From: Pyrinomonadaceae bacterium MAG19_C2-C3
Lineage (GTDB): Bacteria > Acidobacteriota > Blastocatellia > Pyrinomonadales > Pyrinomonadaceae
Length of the DNA: 64,000 nt
Assembly: GCA_024330265.1 (NCBI GenBank)
Contig: JANDLT010000005.1
Span: 60,251-124,250, forward strand
Direction: 5' to 3'
Shown here: positions 52,049 through 61,951 of the stretch, piece by piece
How the letters are laid out: every line of letters starts with the position of its first letter
How positions within the stretch are numbered: the first letter of the stretch is position 1
The notes under the pieces: model-generated
What the model saw: only the letters and a program-made list of their open reading frames with translations
What the model was told of the DNA's origin: nothing
The model's database searches: none
Position numbers and translations under genes: made by a program

Positions 52049-54469
52049 TTATTGTGAAGCTGCGCCGAGCGTCGCGGCACGCGCACCGCCCGCACGTTCG
52101 GCGAGATAGACGCCCGCCGAGTGTGAGCCGACAAGCAAACGGTTCGGATTATTGGAATCGAAAGCGAGCGTCCAAACTCGCTGGCTTGGGAGTTCCGTGT
52201 CAATGCGTTGCCACGTCATGCCCGCATCGCTCGAACGATATACGCCGCCTTCCTGTTCGCGCGATGTGACACGCTCCGAAGCGCGGCACACAAAGAGTTC
52301 ATCGGTGTTTTCGGGATTGATGAGAATACTCGTGAACGTGCCGAGTGGGAGATTGCCGCCGCGACGCATCCACTTCTGCCCGCCATCGTGCGAGACATAA
52401 AAGGTTTGCGTCGTTCCGATATAAACATAACCCGCGCGTTTCGGGTCTTGTTCGATAACATTGATTGGTACGTTCGTCGGGATGCCTTCGACGTTCTGCC
52501 ACGTCGCCCCGTTGTCTTGTGAACGGAGCGTGCCGGATGTCGCCGTGCCGACGTAAATCGTGTTCGGTGATTGCGGCGAAGCCGAGATGCAAAGCGTGCG
52601 GGCGTCGAAATCTTTTCCGTAAGAAAGTCTTTCCCAACCCACAGTCGGATTATAAGTGCGGAAAAGTCCGGCGTTCGTGGCGGCGAGAATGCCGCGTTGC
52701 CCGTCTTTTTCGTCGAACGTATAAGCGAGGGCGTTGATGGTATCGGTCAAAGCCTGCGGTGCGGTTTGCAGACTCGCGGCAGTTCCGTCAGTCGGGATGC
52801 CGCCATCAATGCCAAGGGCGGTGAAGGTCGCGGCGTCAATCACGCCGGTTTGCGGAATCCGTTTGTCGAGTTGGAATTTACGCACGGCAGTGATGGTGCG
52901 CGTTCCCGCCACACCGTCCGGCGTGCCGACGTTATATCCGGCGGCATTGAGCGCAACTTGGGCGCGCTTAACACCTTCATCAACGCGACGCGGAGAGGCG
53001 GCGGGTTGAATCGCCGTGCGGTCGCTCTGCGCGGCGGCGCGTTGTGTGGCGGTCGGGCGCACACGGGTATTGCGCGCTTTTCTCGCTTTCGGTTTTTTAA
53101 CTTCGGCGGGTGCGCCGAGTGCCGCCCACGACAAGCCTCTGTCGTTTGAGACGTACATGCCGAGATTCGTTCCCGTGTAAAGCGTTTCCGGGTTCTTCTC
53201 GTCTTGCAAAATCGAATATGTGATGAGGCGCGACGGCAAACCTTTCGTCGTAGATTTCCACGTCACGCCGCCGTCTTCACTGATAAAGAAGAAACCGCCG
53301 CCCGTCGCGGTGTTGATGGTGCTGGCATAGACTCTGCCGGGACGTTCGCGGTCGGCGGTGAGTTGATACGCGCGACGCCCGGAAAAGCCGTTGTTGCTAA
53401 GGCTGAATGTTTTGCCGTTGTCGCGTGAAATCATCACGCCGTAATTGTTCGTGCCGATATAAACGGTGTTCGGGTCGTCGGGGTGAACGGCGATGGCGTT
53501 GACTTCCAACTGCTTCGGCGTCATCAGAGTCCACACGTTGCCGCCGTCGGGCGAACGCCATAAGCCTTCGGTCGTTCCGGCGAAAATCGTGTCGGGCAAT
53601 CCGGGATTTTGCAAAATCGCGCGTGTGCGGCGCGAAGTCGAAGGGATGCCTTGAACTTTGCGCCACGTTCCGGCGGCGTTCTTCGATTCGTAAATCCCAC
53701 TGCACGCCGAAGCGATGATGTGGTCGGGATTGCGGCGGTCAATCTCGATGGCGAACACATCGGAGTCGTCAATCATCCCGTTCTTGACGCGCGCCCAAGT
53801 CTTGCCGCCGTCAATCGTCTTCCAAGGCAGATACCACGTTCCGGCGTAAATCGTATCAACGCTGCGCGGGTCAACGGCAAGTGAATCAATGTTGATAAGT
53901 CCCGGAAAGCCGCCTTCGGGAATCATCTTCCATGAATCGCCCGCGTCCATTGAACGGAACACGCCGCGATTCGTTCCGGCGACGAGTACGTCGGGATTCT
54001 TCGGAGCCTGTGCGAGAGCGTGGACGGCTTCACCGGCAAGATGCTCGCGCCATGTCTGCCCGCCGTCGGTGGTTTTATAAAAGCCGCCCGCGTCTTTGTG
54101 GCGATGCGTGGCGACGTAAAACGTGTTCGAGTCGCGCGGGTCAATGATGATGTATTCGACATAAAGACCGGGATGACGAAAGCCTACGAGTTGCGTCCAG
54201 TTCGTGCCGCCGTCGTTTGAAGAATAGATTTGCCCGTCGAGTGTGCCGACGAGAAGGCGCGATTTATTTTGCGGGTCAATTGCAATCGCACGTATGTCGC
54301 CGCCCATCGGACCCGTCACGCGCCAATCAATCGCGGGTTCGTTCGATGCGTCATTGGTGGTCGCGGCGACAACATTAGTGCGCGGGTTGATTGCGAAAGA
54401 CGTGAGGAGCAACGTCAGGATTAAGACGTAATGGCAAAACTTTTTAATCTTGTTCGTCATCATGTTCAT
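52049..54469 (-). CDS. Secreted BNR/sortilin-like repeat protein with peptidoglycan-binding domain
   Basis: About 806 residues from ATG 54,469, just before a signal peptide (KIKKFCHYVLILTLLLTSFA). A ten-bladed VPS10/photosystem-stability-like propeller is built of Asp-box repeats: IYSSNDGGTNWTQL, YKTTDGGQTWREH, FRSMDAGDSWKMI, FISEDGGVTWKST, YVSNDRGLSWAAL and YRSSDAGMTWQRI. Inserted at about 555-620 is a PG_binding_1 domain (VKRAQVALNAAGYNVGTPDG, RTITAVRKFQL). Probably an exported, cell-wall-attached protein; ligand unknown. The insertion of the wall-binding module inside the propeller is unusual. Confidence 0.85.
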   Translation of the reverse strand: MNMMTNKIKKFCHYVLILTLLLTSFAINPRTNVVAATTNDASNEPAIDWRVTGPMGGDIRAIAIDPQNKSRLLVGTLDGQIYSSNDGGTNWTQLVGFRHPGLYVEYIIIDPRDSNTFYVATHRHKDAGGFYKTTDGGQTWREHLAGEAVHALAQAPKNPDVLVAGTNRGVFRSMDAGDSWKMIPEGGFPGLINIDSLAVDPRSVDTIYAGTWYLPWKTIDGGKTWARVKNGMIDDSDVFAIEIDRRNPDHIIASACSGIYESKNAAGTWRKVQGIPSTSRRTRAILQNPGLPDTIFAGTTEGLWRSPDGGNVWTLMTPKQLEVNAIAVHPDDPNTVYIGTNNYGVMISRDNGKTFSLSNNGFSGRRAYQLTADRERPGRVYASTINTATGGGFFFISEDGGVTWKSTTKGLPSRLITYSILQDEKNPETLYTGTNLGMYVSNDRGLSWAALGAPAEVKKPKARKARNTRVRPTATQRAAAQSDRTAIQPAASPRRVDEGVKRAQVALNAAGYNVGTPDGVAGTRTITAVRKFQLDKRIPQTGVIDAATFTALGIDGGIPTDGTAASLQTAPQALTDTINALAYTFDEKDGQRGILAATNAGLFRTYNPTVGWERLSYGKDFDARTLCISASPQSPNTIYVGTATSGTLRSQDNGATWQNVEGIPTNVPINVIEQDPKRAGYVYIGTTQTFYVSHDGGQKWMRRGGNLPLGTFTSILINPENTDELFVCRASERVTSREQEGGVYRSSDAGMTWQRIDTELPSQRVWTLAFDSNNPNRLLVGSHSAGVYLAERAGGARAATLGAASQ

Positions 54470-54690
54470 GTCAATTATGAATTCGGTTAATTTGTCGGAA
54501 TTGAAAAACCCGTGTGTTTGAGTTTCGAGATACAAGACGAAAGATACACGTCTCGCATTCGCGGAAGAGGTTTTAGGATGCGGCAATCATTTCGTACCGT
54601 TGTACTTCGTGGTCGTCGTGTAAGCGTCACACTGTGCGCCGCGTTTTTCAGTATAACGCATCGCACGGCTTAGTCCGGCAAGTAATACGA

Positions 54691-54810
54691 ACTTGCAAAT
54701 CAAACTTAAACCTGTTTAGAGGCGGGCTATGCCCGCCGGTTCGCGGCGCACGTCGCAGAGGCGGGCATAGCCCGCCTCTAAACACCCGTTTCTTATTTCG
54801 ATTTGCAAGT
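54691..54810. repeat. Nested palindrome with GAGGCGGGC core, copy 3
   Basis: In the gap 54,470-54,925: outer arms ACTTGCAAATC (54,691-54,701) and GATTTGCAAGT (54,800-54,810), inner arms GTTTAGAGGCGGGCTATGCC (from 54,714) and its reverse complement ending 54,783. As in the copy at 48 kb, unique outer arms surround the shared core. Confidence 0.85.
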
Positions 54811-54839
54811 CGATATATGAGCATTGACCACAAAGAAAA

Positions 54840-54873
54840 CGGGCGATGTTTCTTGTGATGGAAACATCGCCCG
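54840..54873 (-). terminator. Intrinsic terminator of the OmpA-type gene
   Basis: Perfect 13-base stem CGGGCGATGTTTC / GAAACATCGCCCG with an 8-base loop; TTTTCTTTG follows on the minus strand. It lies 53 bases after the stop of the minus-strand gene. Confidence 0.85.
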
Positions 54874-54925
54874 TATTTTCAGGTGAAGGGACGCGCCTTT
54901 TAGAAAGGCACGCCCGGATTAAGGT

Positions 54926-57376
54926 TTAGCGGCGTCCACGACGGCGACGTGGCGCGCGACGCGGTTGCACTTCGCTGGCATCAACATTCGGTGATGCCGT
55001 CGGTTCCGCCGCGCCTGATGGAACGATGTAGAGTTCCGTCGCTGCTTCCTCACGGAAACCACCGTCAACAGTCGTGATGCGTCCCGCATCAATACCACGC
55101 TGGTTGATGAGGTAGTCGCGGGCAAAGTCAGCGCGAGCCTGACCGTTGCGTCGGCGTCGGTCATCGCCGGTGCGACCACCGTAGCCGAAGATTGTCGTTC
55201 TCGATGTCGGACTGTTTTGCAGTTCGATGGCGAGATTGTCGAGTCTCGGTTTGGCGTCATCGTCAAGCACGTCGCCGTATGTGTCGAACAGCCTAGCTGT
55301 TTCCGGCGCACCAATTACCTGAACCGTGCATGATTGCGCGTTCTGGCATGTCGGGTCATAGCCGCCAACGGTCGCGGTCGCGGTGAATGATTGTCCACCG
55401 AGTCCGGTCGTATCAACAGTAATCGAAGGCGTACCTTGACCACTGGTAATCGTGCCAGCCGTCACCGTCCAGTTGAAGGTCGGCGTCACGTTCTGGTCGC
55501 CACCGCTGATATTCGCGGTAAGCGTCGCCGGTGAACCGACGTTGACCGAATCAACACAGCTAAGTGTGACTGTCGGACAATCAACAACCACGGGCGGTGC
55601 AGGTTCGCATTCCGTGACGTTGACGTTCGTGGTATCGAACGCGATGCAGCCGCAGCCGTCATCAACTTCCGATGTCACGGTGACGTTTGTGCCGGGTGCG
55701 ACACCCGTTAAGTCAAGTGTGACGTTCGGACCTTCGCCGACGATGCGTCCGGCAGTGGTCGTATAGGTGTAAAGCAACGTGTCGCCGTCCGGGTCGGATG
55801 CGGTACTCGTGATTTGCACTTGTGAATTTGCCGGGCTTGCCAATGAAGGGTCGCGCGGGCAAACGACGATGGACGTTCCACCGTCGGCAATCGGCGTCCC
55901 ACCTGTGGCGGTGACGTTGACGACCGGCGGCTGATTCGGCAACACATCGGGAGCGCGCTCATTGCGGCGTCCGATGAAGAACTGGAACAAGAATCCGTTC
56001 GGGTCATCCGAAGGCGTAAAGCCCGGAATGTTTTCACCGAATTCTCTATCTTGCTGGTTGAAGTGACGACGATACGCCGCCGAGAAGCCGACATAACGCG
56101 CCGGATAGATGCGAACACCCGCTAAACCGTCAATCGGGTTGTTTTGCAAAGAGTTCGGTGTGCGACCGCCGACATAAATCGTCGAGCGAAGTTCGGCAAT
56201 CGGTTGGAAATAACGATTGACCGGAAAATCGAAACCGATACCCGTGAGCAGTTCGTCGGGACGGTCAAGCAAGGTGAACTCTTGTCCGCCAATCGTCGCT
56301 TTCGGATTGCTGTTGAAAATGTATCCGATGTTTGCCGACAAATTAGCGACGCGGGCGAGACGTGAATCAATCGCCAGAATGCCGCCGAAGTCGCCTAAGT
56401 CGCCCGCCGGACTCGCGCCACGATTCAACTGATTGAAATCGTCGCCCTTCTCCGCATAGAAGCGATAGAACGGGATGAGTGCCACACCCGTTGAACTATT
56501 AACATCGGTCACGCGGATTTTAGCTCCGGCAACGAATGTGTTAAACGCCGTCTGCCCGTAAGTGCGGCTAAGAAACGGCGCGTCCGGCAAATAAGCGGGT
56601 GCTTCCAAGAACGAGGTCGGCGTGATGATTGGAGACAACGTGCCGCGCGGCGTCGTCGTTGTCGTGAAGACAATACCCGGAAGGATGCTGCCAAACGGCG
56701 AACCGATGCCGGGGAAGTTGTCAGCCGCACCGAATGTGCTGCCGCCGCCGCCCGCGTTAGCCGTAGCACCCAATGTGCCTTGACTTTGTTGGTCGCCGGC
56801 AGGTGTGCCTTGTCTGCCGAATCCGCCGAACGCGCCCCCGACAAACGGGAATTGGACGAACGGTTGTCCGATAACTCCACTGAACCCGCCGGAGGTGATT
56901 TGCCCGCGCGCCGGACGGAAAATCGCGGCTCGACTGCCACCGGCGATTATCGGTCCCTGCACGATGGCGGCTCCGGCAAACGAGTTTGGCAGAAGAAAGC
57001 CGGAGAGTTGCGCGGCACCGCCTAAGCGTCCGGCACTGTTGACTTTATATTGCTTGTAAGCGTCTGTGTTAAAGAACACTTCGAGATAATCACCGAGACC
57101 GACTTGGAAGCTGACAGGAATTTCAGTGATGTCAACATTGCCGGGGTCGCGGTCGAAGTTGCTGTAAGCCGCGCTGAAAGTGAATTCACCGCGTCGCAAG
57201 GTTTGTCCGTCATAGACGGTGAAAAGTCCGGTCGGTCCGCCTATGGGACCGCCCGTGCCAATAGTCGGCGCGGTATTGCGCGGGTCATTGGCTGGACGTA
57301 GAGTTTGTGCTGATGCCACGGCACACAGCAGTAACGTAACGAGCGCGAGCATTTGCGCTCTTCTCGCTAATTCCAT
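54926..57376 (-). CDS. Outer-membrane protein with Ig-like repeats and C-terminal OmpA domain
   Basis: About 816 residues from ATG 57,376, six bases after AGGAGG. Signal peptide MLALVTLLLCAVASAQ, then a beta-barrel-like region rich in Gly/Phe/Tyr to about 480, two PKD/Ig-like domains (VQITSTASDPDGDTLLYTYT and PATLTANISGGDQNVTPTFN), and an OmpA-like domain (FDTYGDVLDDDAKPRLDNLA, IFGYGGRTGDDRRRRNGQAR) that should bind peptidoglycan. The barrel anchors it to the outer membrane. Tail Arg-rich. Confidence 0.85.
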   Translation of the reverse strand: MELARRAQMLALVTLLLCAVASAQTLRPANDPRNTAPTIGTGGPIGGPTGLFTVYDGQTLRRGEFTFSAAYSNFDRDPGNVDITEIPVSFQVGLGDYLEVFFNTDAYKQYKVNSAGRLGGAAQLSGFLLPNSFAGAAIVQGPIIAGGSRAAIFRPARGQITSGGFSGVIGQPFVQFPFVGGAFGGFGRQGTPAGDQQSQGTLGATANAGGGGSTFGAADNFPGIGSPFGSILPGIVFTTTTTPRGTLSPIITPTSFLEAPAYLPDAPFLSRTYGQTAFNTFVAGAKIRVTDVNSSTGVALIPFYRFYAEKGDDFNQLNRGASPAGDLGDFGGILAIDSRLARVANLSANIGYIFNSNPKATIGGQEFTLLDRPDELLTGIGFDFPVNRYFQPIAELRSTIYVGGRTPNSLQNNPIDGLAGVRIYPARYVGFSAAYRRHFNQQDREFGENIPGFTPSDDPNGFLFQFFIGRRNERAPDVLPNQPPVVNVTATGGTPIADGGTSIVVCPRDPSLASPANSQVQITSTASDPDGDTLLYTYTTTAGRIVGEGPNVTLDLTGVAPGTNVTVTSEVDDGCGCIAFDTTNVNVTECEPAPPVVVDCPTVTLSCVDSVNVGSPATLTANISGGDQNVTPTFNWTVTAGTITSGQGTPSITVDTTGLGGQSFTATATVGGYDPTCQNAQSCTVQVIGAPETARLFDTYGDVLDDDAKPRLDNLAIELQNSPTSRTTIFGYGGRTGDDRRRRNGQARADFARDYLINQRGIDAGRITTVDGGFREEAATELYIVPSGAAEPTASPNVDASEVQPRRAPRRRRGRR

Positions 57377-57921
57377 CGCATTCCTCCTGCGAAAACAAAT
57401 GGTAAATATGTGCGGAATGAACGACCGTGATCGAAGCAATCACAAGTTGCAGTTGAACCAAGTTGTGAACCTAAACTGGATTGTTTCATACCGCTTTGAA
57501 TAACCGGTGAATCTTTCAATTTCACGGCGCGTGCCGCTCTTAAATTACAAGCGTTTGACAAACAAGTTGATTAAATTTCAACTTCTGCGGCTGCCACCAT
57601 CTCCGACCTATTAAAGCCTTATAGATTGAGGCAGGCTTCAGCGGAAGAAACTTATAACTTAAAATAGTGCTTACCGAAAGTGTTCAAACCGTAGCTTGAG
57701 CATCGTTTCTTCCGACTGTGTTTCTAGCTTGCGAGGTCGTTTGGCAACGAATCGGATTGTTAAAAATCGTCGTTATCGTCACCCGAAGTTGAATTTCATT
57801 TAAGCCTGTACGAAGACGAGGTAATCAGTCTTGTACAAGATAAATTCCGGCAGACCATACTCTACTCGTCACTGGAAATCAAGCCTTTTTAACGATTAAG
57901 CGTTGTCTGCGAGAATAAAAC
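57377..57921. other. Gap between OmpA-type gene and gdhA, nothing recognised
   Basis: 545 bases. No coding frame, tRNA or strong hairpin was convincing. It must contain the promoter and leader of the minus-strand outer-membrane protein gene, and the region after the gdhA stop. A short dyad around CTTGTAC occurs near 57.8 kb but is weak. Confidence 0.4.
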
Positions 57922-59202
57922 TCAAGCATAAATGCCGCGCATTCGCGTATCGTAAGCCACACGGTCAATCGCCAACATGTAAGCCGCCGTGCGCGTGTCA
58001 ACTCCGTGCGTATCGGCGTATTTCGCAACATCGTTGAAGCTTGCGACCATTACTTCCTGCAAGCGTTCGTTGACGACGGCTTCACGCCAGAAATAGCCCA
58101 TGCGGTCTTGCACCCATTCAAAATATGAAACCGTCACACCGCCCGCATTCGCCAGAATATCCGGGATGACGAACACGCCGTTATCGTGAAGGATTTCGTC
58201 GGCGGCGGCAGTCGTCGGACCGTTCGCGCCTTCGGCTAAAACTTTACAGTTTATGCGGTTGGCATTCTGCGAAGTGATTTGATTTTCCGTCGCACACGGG
58301 GCGAGAACTTCGCATTCAATTTCAAGCAAATCGGTATTTGAAACGCGCTCCGCACCGGGAAAATCTTCAAGCGAACGGGTCGCCCGTAAATGCTTCATCG
58401 CTTCGGGAATGTCTAAACCGTCCGGGTTATAAATACCGCCGTGAATATCGGAAAGCGCGACGACTTTATACCCGGATTCGTGAAGCAGTTCCGCGCCGAT
58501 GCCGCCGACATTGCCCGAACCTTGCACGACGACGCGCGTTTGCGGCGGAGTCATCTTGAGCCGCTTCATCGCTTCATTGATGCAGAACAACAATCCCCTG
58601 CCCGTCGCTTCACGCCGTCCGGCACTACCGCCGAGTTGGACGGGCTTACCCGTGACGACTCCGGTGACGGTGTGACGCGCGTGCATCGAATACGTATCCA
58701 TAATCCACGCCATCGTCTGTTCGTTAGTGTTCATATCGGGCGCGGGGACATCTTTTTCGGGTCCAATGAAATCAATCAACTCCGCCGTGTAACGCCGTGT
58801 CATGCGTTCAAGTTCCCCCTGTGACATCTGAATCGGGTCACAGATGATGCCGCCCTTACCGCCGCCGAACGGGACATTGACGACCGCGCACTTCCACGTC
58901 ATCCACGCCGCGAGAGCGCGCACTTCATCAAGCGATACATCGGGGGCATAACGTATGCCGCCCTTCGCCGGACCTCGCGCGAAGTTGTGTTGTACGCGAT
59001 AACCTTCAAAAACTTCCAACCGCCCGGAATCCATTCGCACCGGAATATAAACTTTGATTTCGCGGTTCGGCACACGCAGGACGTTGTACAAATCCGGGTC
59101 TAAATTCAACAACTGCGCGGCGCGGTCAAAGCGCGACATCATAGACTCGAAAGGATTGACTTCCTTTATCTCCCGCGCATCATCCACCATCGGGTTAGCC
59201 AT
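57922..59202 (-). CDS. gdhA: Glutamate dehydrogenase
   Basis: 426 residues. [20 protein letters not shown], the glutamate-site [20 protein letters not shown], catalytic lysine region [40 protein letters not shown], and the NAD(P) motif [20 protein letters not shown] are visible. It converts glutamate to 2-oxoglutarate and ammonia. The ribosome-binding GGAG lies within a few bases of the heptamer repeat array just upstream, so the repeat forms part of its leader. Confidence 0.96.
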   Translation of the reverse strand: MANPMVDDAREIKEVNPFESMMSRFDRAAQLLNLDPDLYNVLRVPNREIKVYIPVRMDSGRLEVFEGYRVQHNFARGPAKGGIRYAPDVSLDEVRALAAWMTWKCAVVNVPFGGGKGGIICDPIQMSQGELERMTRRYTAELIDFIGPEKDVPAPDMNTNEQTMAWIMDTYSMHARHTVTGVVTGKPVQLGGSAGRREATGRGLLFCINEAMKRLKMTPPQTRVVVQGSGNVGGIGAELLHESGYKVVALSDIHGGIYNPDGLDIPEAMKHLRATRSLEDFPGAERVSNTDLLEIECEVLAPCATENQITSQNANRINCKVLAEGANGPTTAAADEILHDNGVFVIPDILANAGGVTVSYFEWVQDRMGYFWREAVVNERLQEVMVASFNDVAKYADTHGVDTRTAAYMLAIDRVAYDTRMRGIYA

Positions 59203-59211
59203 AGTTTTTCT

Positions 59212-59346
59212 CCAGTGGTCAGTGGTCAGTGGTCAGTGGTCAGTGAAGCATGGGATTTATGATTGAGATGTCAAGCATAAAATTGAACCTCAAGTGAGCG
59301 CGGTCTTTGTTCTTACTGACCACTGCCCACTGTCCACTGACCACTG
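59212..59346. repeat. Inverted array of CAGTGGT heptamers
   Basis: Left arm of about five units of CAGTGGT (59,212-59,245) and right arm of degenerate ACCACTG units (59,316-59,346) in reverse complement. The left arm borders the gdhA start; the right arm codes for the last 11 residues and stop of larE. Confidence 0.88.
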
Positions 59347-60248
59347 CTCAGAACTTCATTCATCGCGCCGCTTCGATAGCCGTGCAGGTCAAGCGTGACG
59401 TAGCGAAAGCCGAGGGCGCGAAAGCGTGTGGCGAGTTCATCCACGAGGCGGCGCGATAAAACTTTGTCGAGTTCCGACGGAGCGATTTCCAGTCGCACGA
59501 GTTCGTCATGATGTCTGACGCGAAATTCGCGGAAGCCGAGTGAACGCATAATCTCTTCGCCGCGTTCAACCGTGCGAAGCCGCGTGATAGTGACCGGAGT
59601 TCCGTAAGCGATGCGCGACGAGAGGCACGGGCTTGCGGGTTTATCCCACGTCGGCAAATGGACGAGACGGCTAAGTTCGCGCACGTCCTTCTTATTCATT
59701 CCGGCTTCGATAAGCGGGCTACGCACACCGTATTGCGCGGCGGCGCGTCTGCCGGGACGATGATCGTTAAGGTCATCCATCGTCGAACCGTCAACGATAA
59801 ATTCTATTTCGCGTTCGCGGGCGATTTGCGCGAGTTTTGTATAAAGCTCATCTTTACAAAAGAAGCACCGCTCGCCGTCGTTTGCTTGATACTTGGGATT
59901 GTCAATTTCACTCGTCGGAATCGCTTGATGATTAAACTTGAATTGCGCGGCGAGGGCGATAGTTGCGTCGCGCTCGGAAGTGGCGAGGCTTGCCGATTCG
60001 CCCGTCACACACAGGGCGCGCGTACCGAGTTCGCCTGTCGCAACGTGTGCAAGGTAAGAACTATCCACGCCGCCGGAAAACGCTACTACGACCGCACGCA
60101 TCTCACGCAGTATGCCGCGCAAGAGATGCTCTTTGGCGAGTGCCGTCCGCGCGACATCGTGTGTGGCGGCGGCGTTGTCCAGATGTAATTCGAGCGTGTT
60201 CACGAATGATTTATAGGCAAAAGAATTTGCGATTCTGAACTTTGGCAC
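59313..60248 (-). CDS. larE: LarE-type ATP-dependent sacrificial sulfur transferase
   Basis: 311 residues from GTG 60,248; GTG 60,203 is an alternative. PP-loop ATPase motif VVVAFSGGVDSSYLAHVA, then YQANDGERCFFCKDELYTKL whose cysteines include the sulfur donor, FIVDGSTMDDLNDHRPGRRA, and WDKPASPCLSSRIAYGTPVT. It makes the nickel-pincer cofactor of lactate racemase. larB and larC are not in the window. The final SSGQWTVGSGQ is translated from the heptamer repeat and has no family support, so the native end was probably a few residues shorter. Confidence 0.9.
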   Translation of the reverse strand: MPKFRIANSFAYKSFVNTLELHLDNAAATHDVARTALAKEHLLRGILREMRAVVVAFSGGVDSSYLAHVATGELGTRALCVTGESASLATSERDATIALAAQFKFNHQAIPTSEIDNPKYQANDGERCFFCKDELYTKLAQIAREREIEFIVDGSTMDDLNDHRPGRRAAAQYGVRSPLIEAGMNKKDVRELSRLVHLPTWDKPASPCLSSRIAYGTPVTITRLRTVERGEEIMRSLGFREFRVRHHDELVRLEIAPSELDKVLSRRLVDELATRFRALGFRYVTLDLHGYRSGAMNEVLSSGQWTVGSGQ

Positions 60249-60609
60249 TTCCGAAAAGTTATGACAATTTCCAGCGCAAATCCCAATGATTATTATTTGC
60301 GATTATTACCGCGTCGAGTTTGTGTGATTTATATTACCCGTCAGGCATGTTAGCCCAGCGGGTATGAACGGCGCAACCGTGTTACTCGCGTCTTACCATT
60401 AAGACATGACTCGCTCCAAGCCATGCGACTTATGAATTGACTTTCGTCGTCATCATTTTCGCTTTAAGCTTAAACTCTACGCACCCGACGGGCATGTTTT
60501 TCGTCTCTGTTTTCGTTTCGCTGATGAGTGTGATATTTCAATTATGCCGCATCAAGGTTTATCTTTAATGTTGTTTCGTCATCACCAAAACTCGAACACT
60601 TAAAAATCA
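60249..60609. other. Gap between divergent larE and TPR gene, nothing recognised
   Basis: 361 bases between divergent starts. Should carry two promoters. A tRNA-like or riboswitch fold was looked for and not found. No repeat family seen here. Confidence 0.4.
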
Positions 60610-61872
60610 ATGAATCGTACCTTACGCATCTTCGCTTTGCTTATCGTCTGCGGGCTGTACAGTCCGGCGAATCTCGTGATATTCGGGCAGACGACAAGCG
60701 ATACGGAAGCGGAGTTTGACGCGGCGAAAACTTTCGAGCAGGCTCAAGGAGCGCACGAACGCGGCGACTTTACAAAAGCACTCGAACTTTATGATTCGAT
60801 TTTGCGCGTCTCGCCTGATGTTGCCGAAGTCGAATACCAACGCGGAAACGCACTCGTTTCACTCAAGCGTTTTGCCGAAGCCGAAAAATCTTTCACACGC
60901 GCCCGCGAACTTCGCCCCGATTGGGCGTTGCCGCTCGTCGCGCTCGGCGATTTATTCATCAACCGCGCACGCCCGCAAGAAGCCGTCGCCATACTCGAAA
61001 AAGCTTGTCAGCTAGAGCCGTCGAATCAAAGAGCGAAGTCTTTACTCGCCCAAGCACGGGAAGTGGCGCAGGGCAAAGATGCGACACTCGCCGGGTTGCG
61101 CCAAGCGACGACAACAAACGCGGGCGAAGATGTCTGGCTCAAGCGCGCACTGCTCGAACTCGAATCGAAGAACACGGATGAAGCACTCGCCTCGTTCAAT
61201 CGTTTAATCGAAATCGCTCCCGCGAAGGCGAGTTATCGTTTGACGCGCGCCGAGTTATTGCTTGATGCGGGCGACGCGACGCGGGCGTTTGAAGATGTGC
61301 GCGCCGCCGATAAACTTTTGGCGACGCGCACATCTTCAACGACAAAGGACACAACGGCGAAAGATACAAACAATCTGGCGACGCTCTACGCGCGACTCGG
61401 TGAAAGCACGCGCCGCACGCAGCCCGCGCAATCTCTCGACTTTTTTAGACGCGCCGCCGAACTCGCGCCGCGCGAAAGTCGTTATGCAACCGGATTCGCC
61501 GCCGCCCTCGTCCAAGCCCGCCGATACCCGGAAGCCACCGCCATACTTCGTCGCATACTCACACTCGCTCCCGACGATTACGCCGCGCACGCCAATCTTG
61601 CGACCGCGCTTGACGAGCAGGGCAATTACCGCGAAGCACTCGTTGAATTTCAGTGGCTTAAAACAGCGCGTCCCGAACTCGCTGTGACCGATTATTTCAT
61701 CGCGCGTATGCACGACCGACTCGGCGAATACCCCGAAGCTTTGACGGTTTATGAAAGTTTTCTACGACGCGCCGATGCGACACAGAACGCGGCGGAGATT
61801 GACCGCGTGCGTCTGCGTCTTGAGAGCCTACGCGAGCAAGCGAAAAAGGCGCGCCGTAAAAACAAGAACTAA
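60610..61872 (+). CDS. Exported tetratricopeptide-repeat protein
   Basis: 420 residues. Signal peptide (IFALLIVCGLYSPANLVIFG), then TPR units from about residue 45: AQGAHERGDFTKALELYDSI, VEYQRGNALVSLKRFAEAEK, ALGDLFINRARPQEAVAIL, later GFAAALVQARRYPEATAILR and HANLATALDEQGNYREALVE, to FIARMHDRLGEYPEALTVYE. A basic tail ends it. TPR proteins act as scaffolds; partner unknown. Two secreted proteins follow on the same strand. Confidence 0.85.
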   Translation: MNRTLRIFALLIVCGLYSPANLVIFGQTTSDTEAEFDAAKTFEQAQGAHERGDFTKALELYDSILRVSPDVAEVEYQRGNALVSLKRFAEAEKSFTRARELRPDWALPLVALGDLFINRARPQEAVAILEKACQLEPSNQRAKSLLAQAREVAQGKDATLAGLRQATTTNAGEDVWLKRALLELESKNTDEALASFNRLIEIAPAKASYRLTRAELLLDAGDATRAFEDVRAADKLLATRTSSTTKDTTAKDTNNLATLYARLGESTRRTQPAQSLDFFRRAAELAPRESRYATGFAAALVQARRYPEATAILRRILTLAPDDYAAHANLATALDEQGNYREALVEFQWLKTARPELAVTDYFIARMHDRLGEYPEALTVYESFLRRADATQNAAEIDRVRLRLESLREQAKKARRKNKN

Positions 61873-61951
61873 ACTGAATTAAGAAACGAACTTGAAAGAT
61901 AAAAACTAAACTTCCCAAACTCTACTTCACGCCACCAGAGGTCTATTAACG

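Noticed and set aside
60249..60609. tRNA or riboswitch in the divergent gap
   Set aside because: No T-loop consensus or acceptor pairing could be found on either strand.
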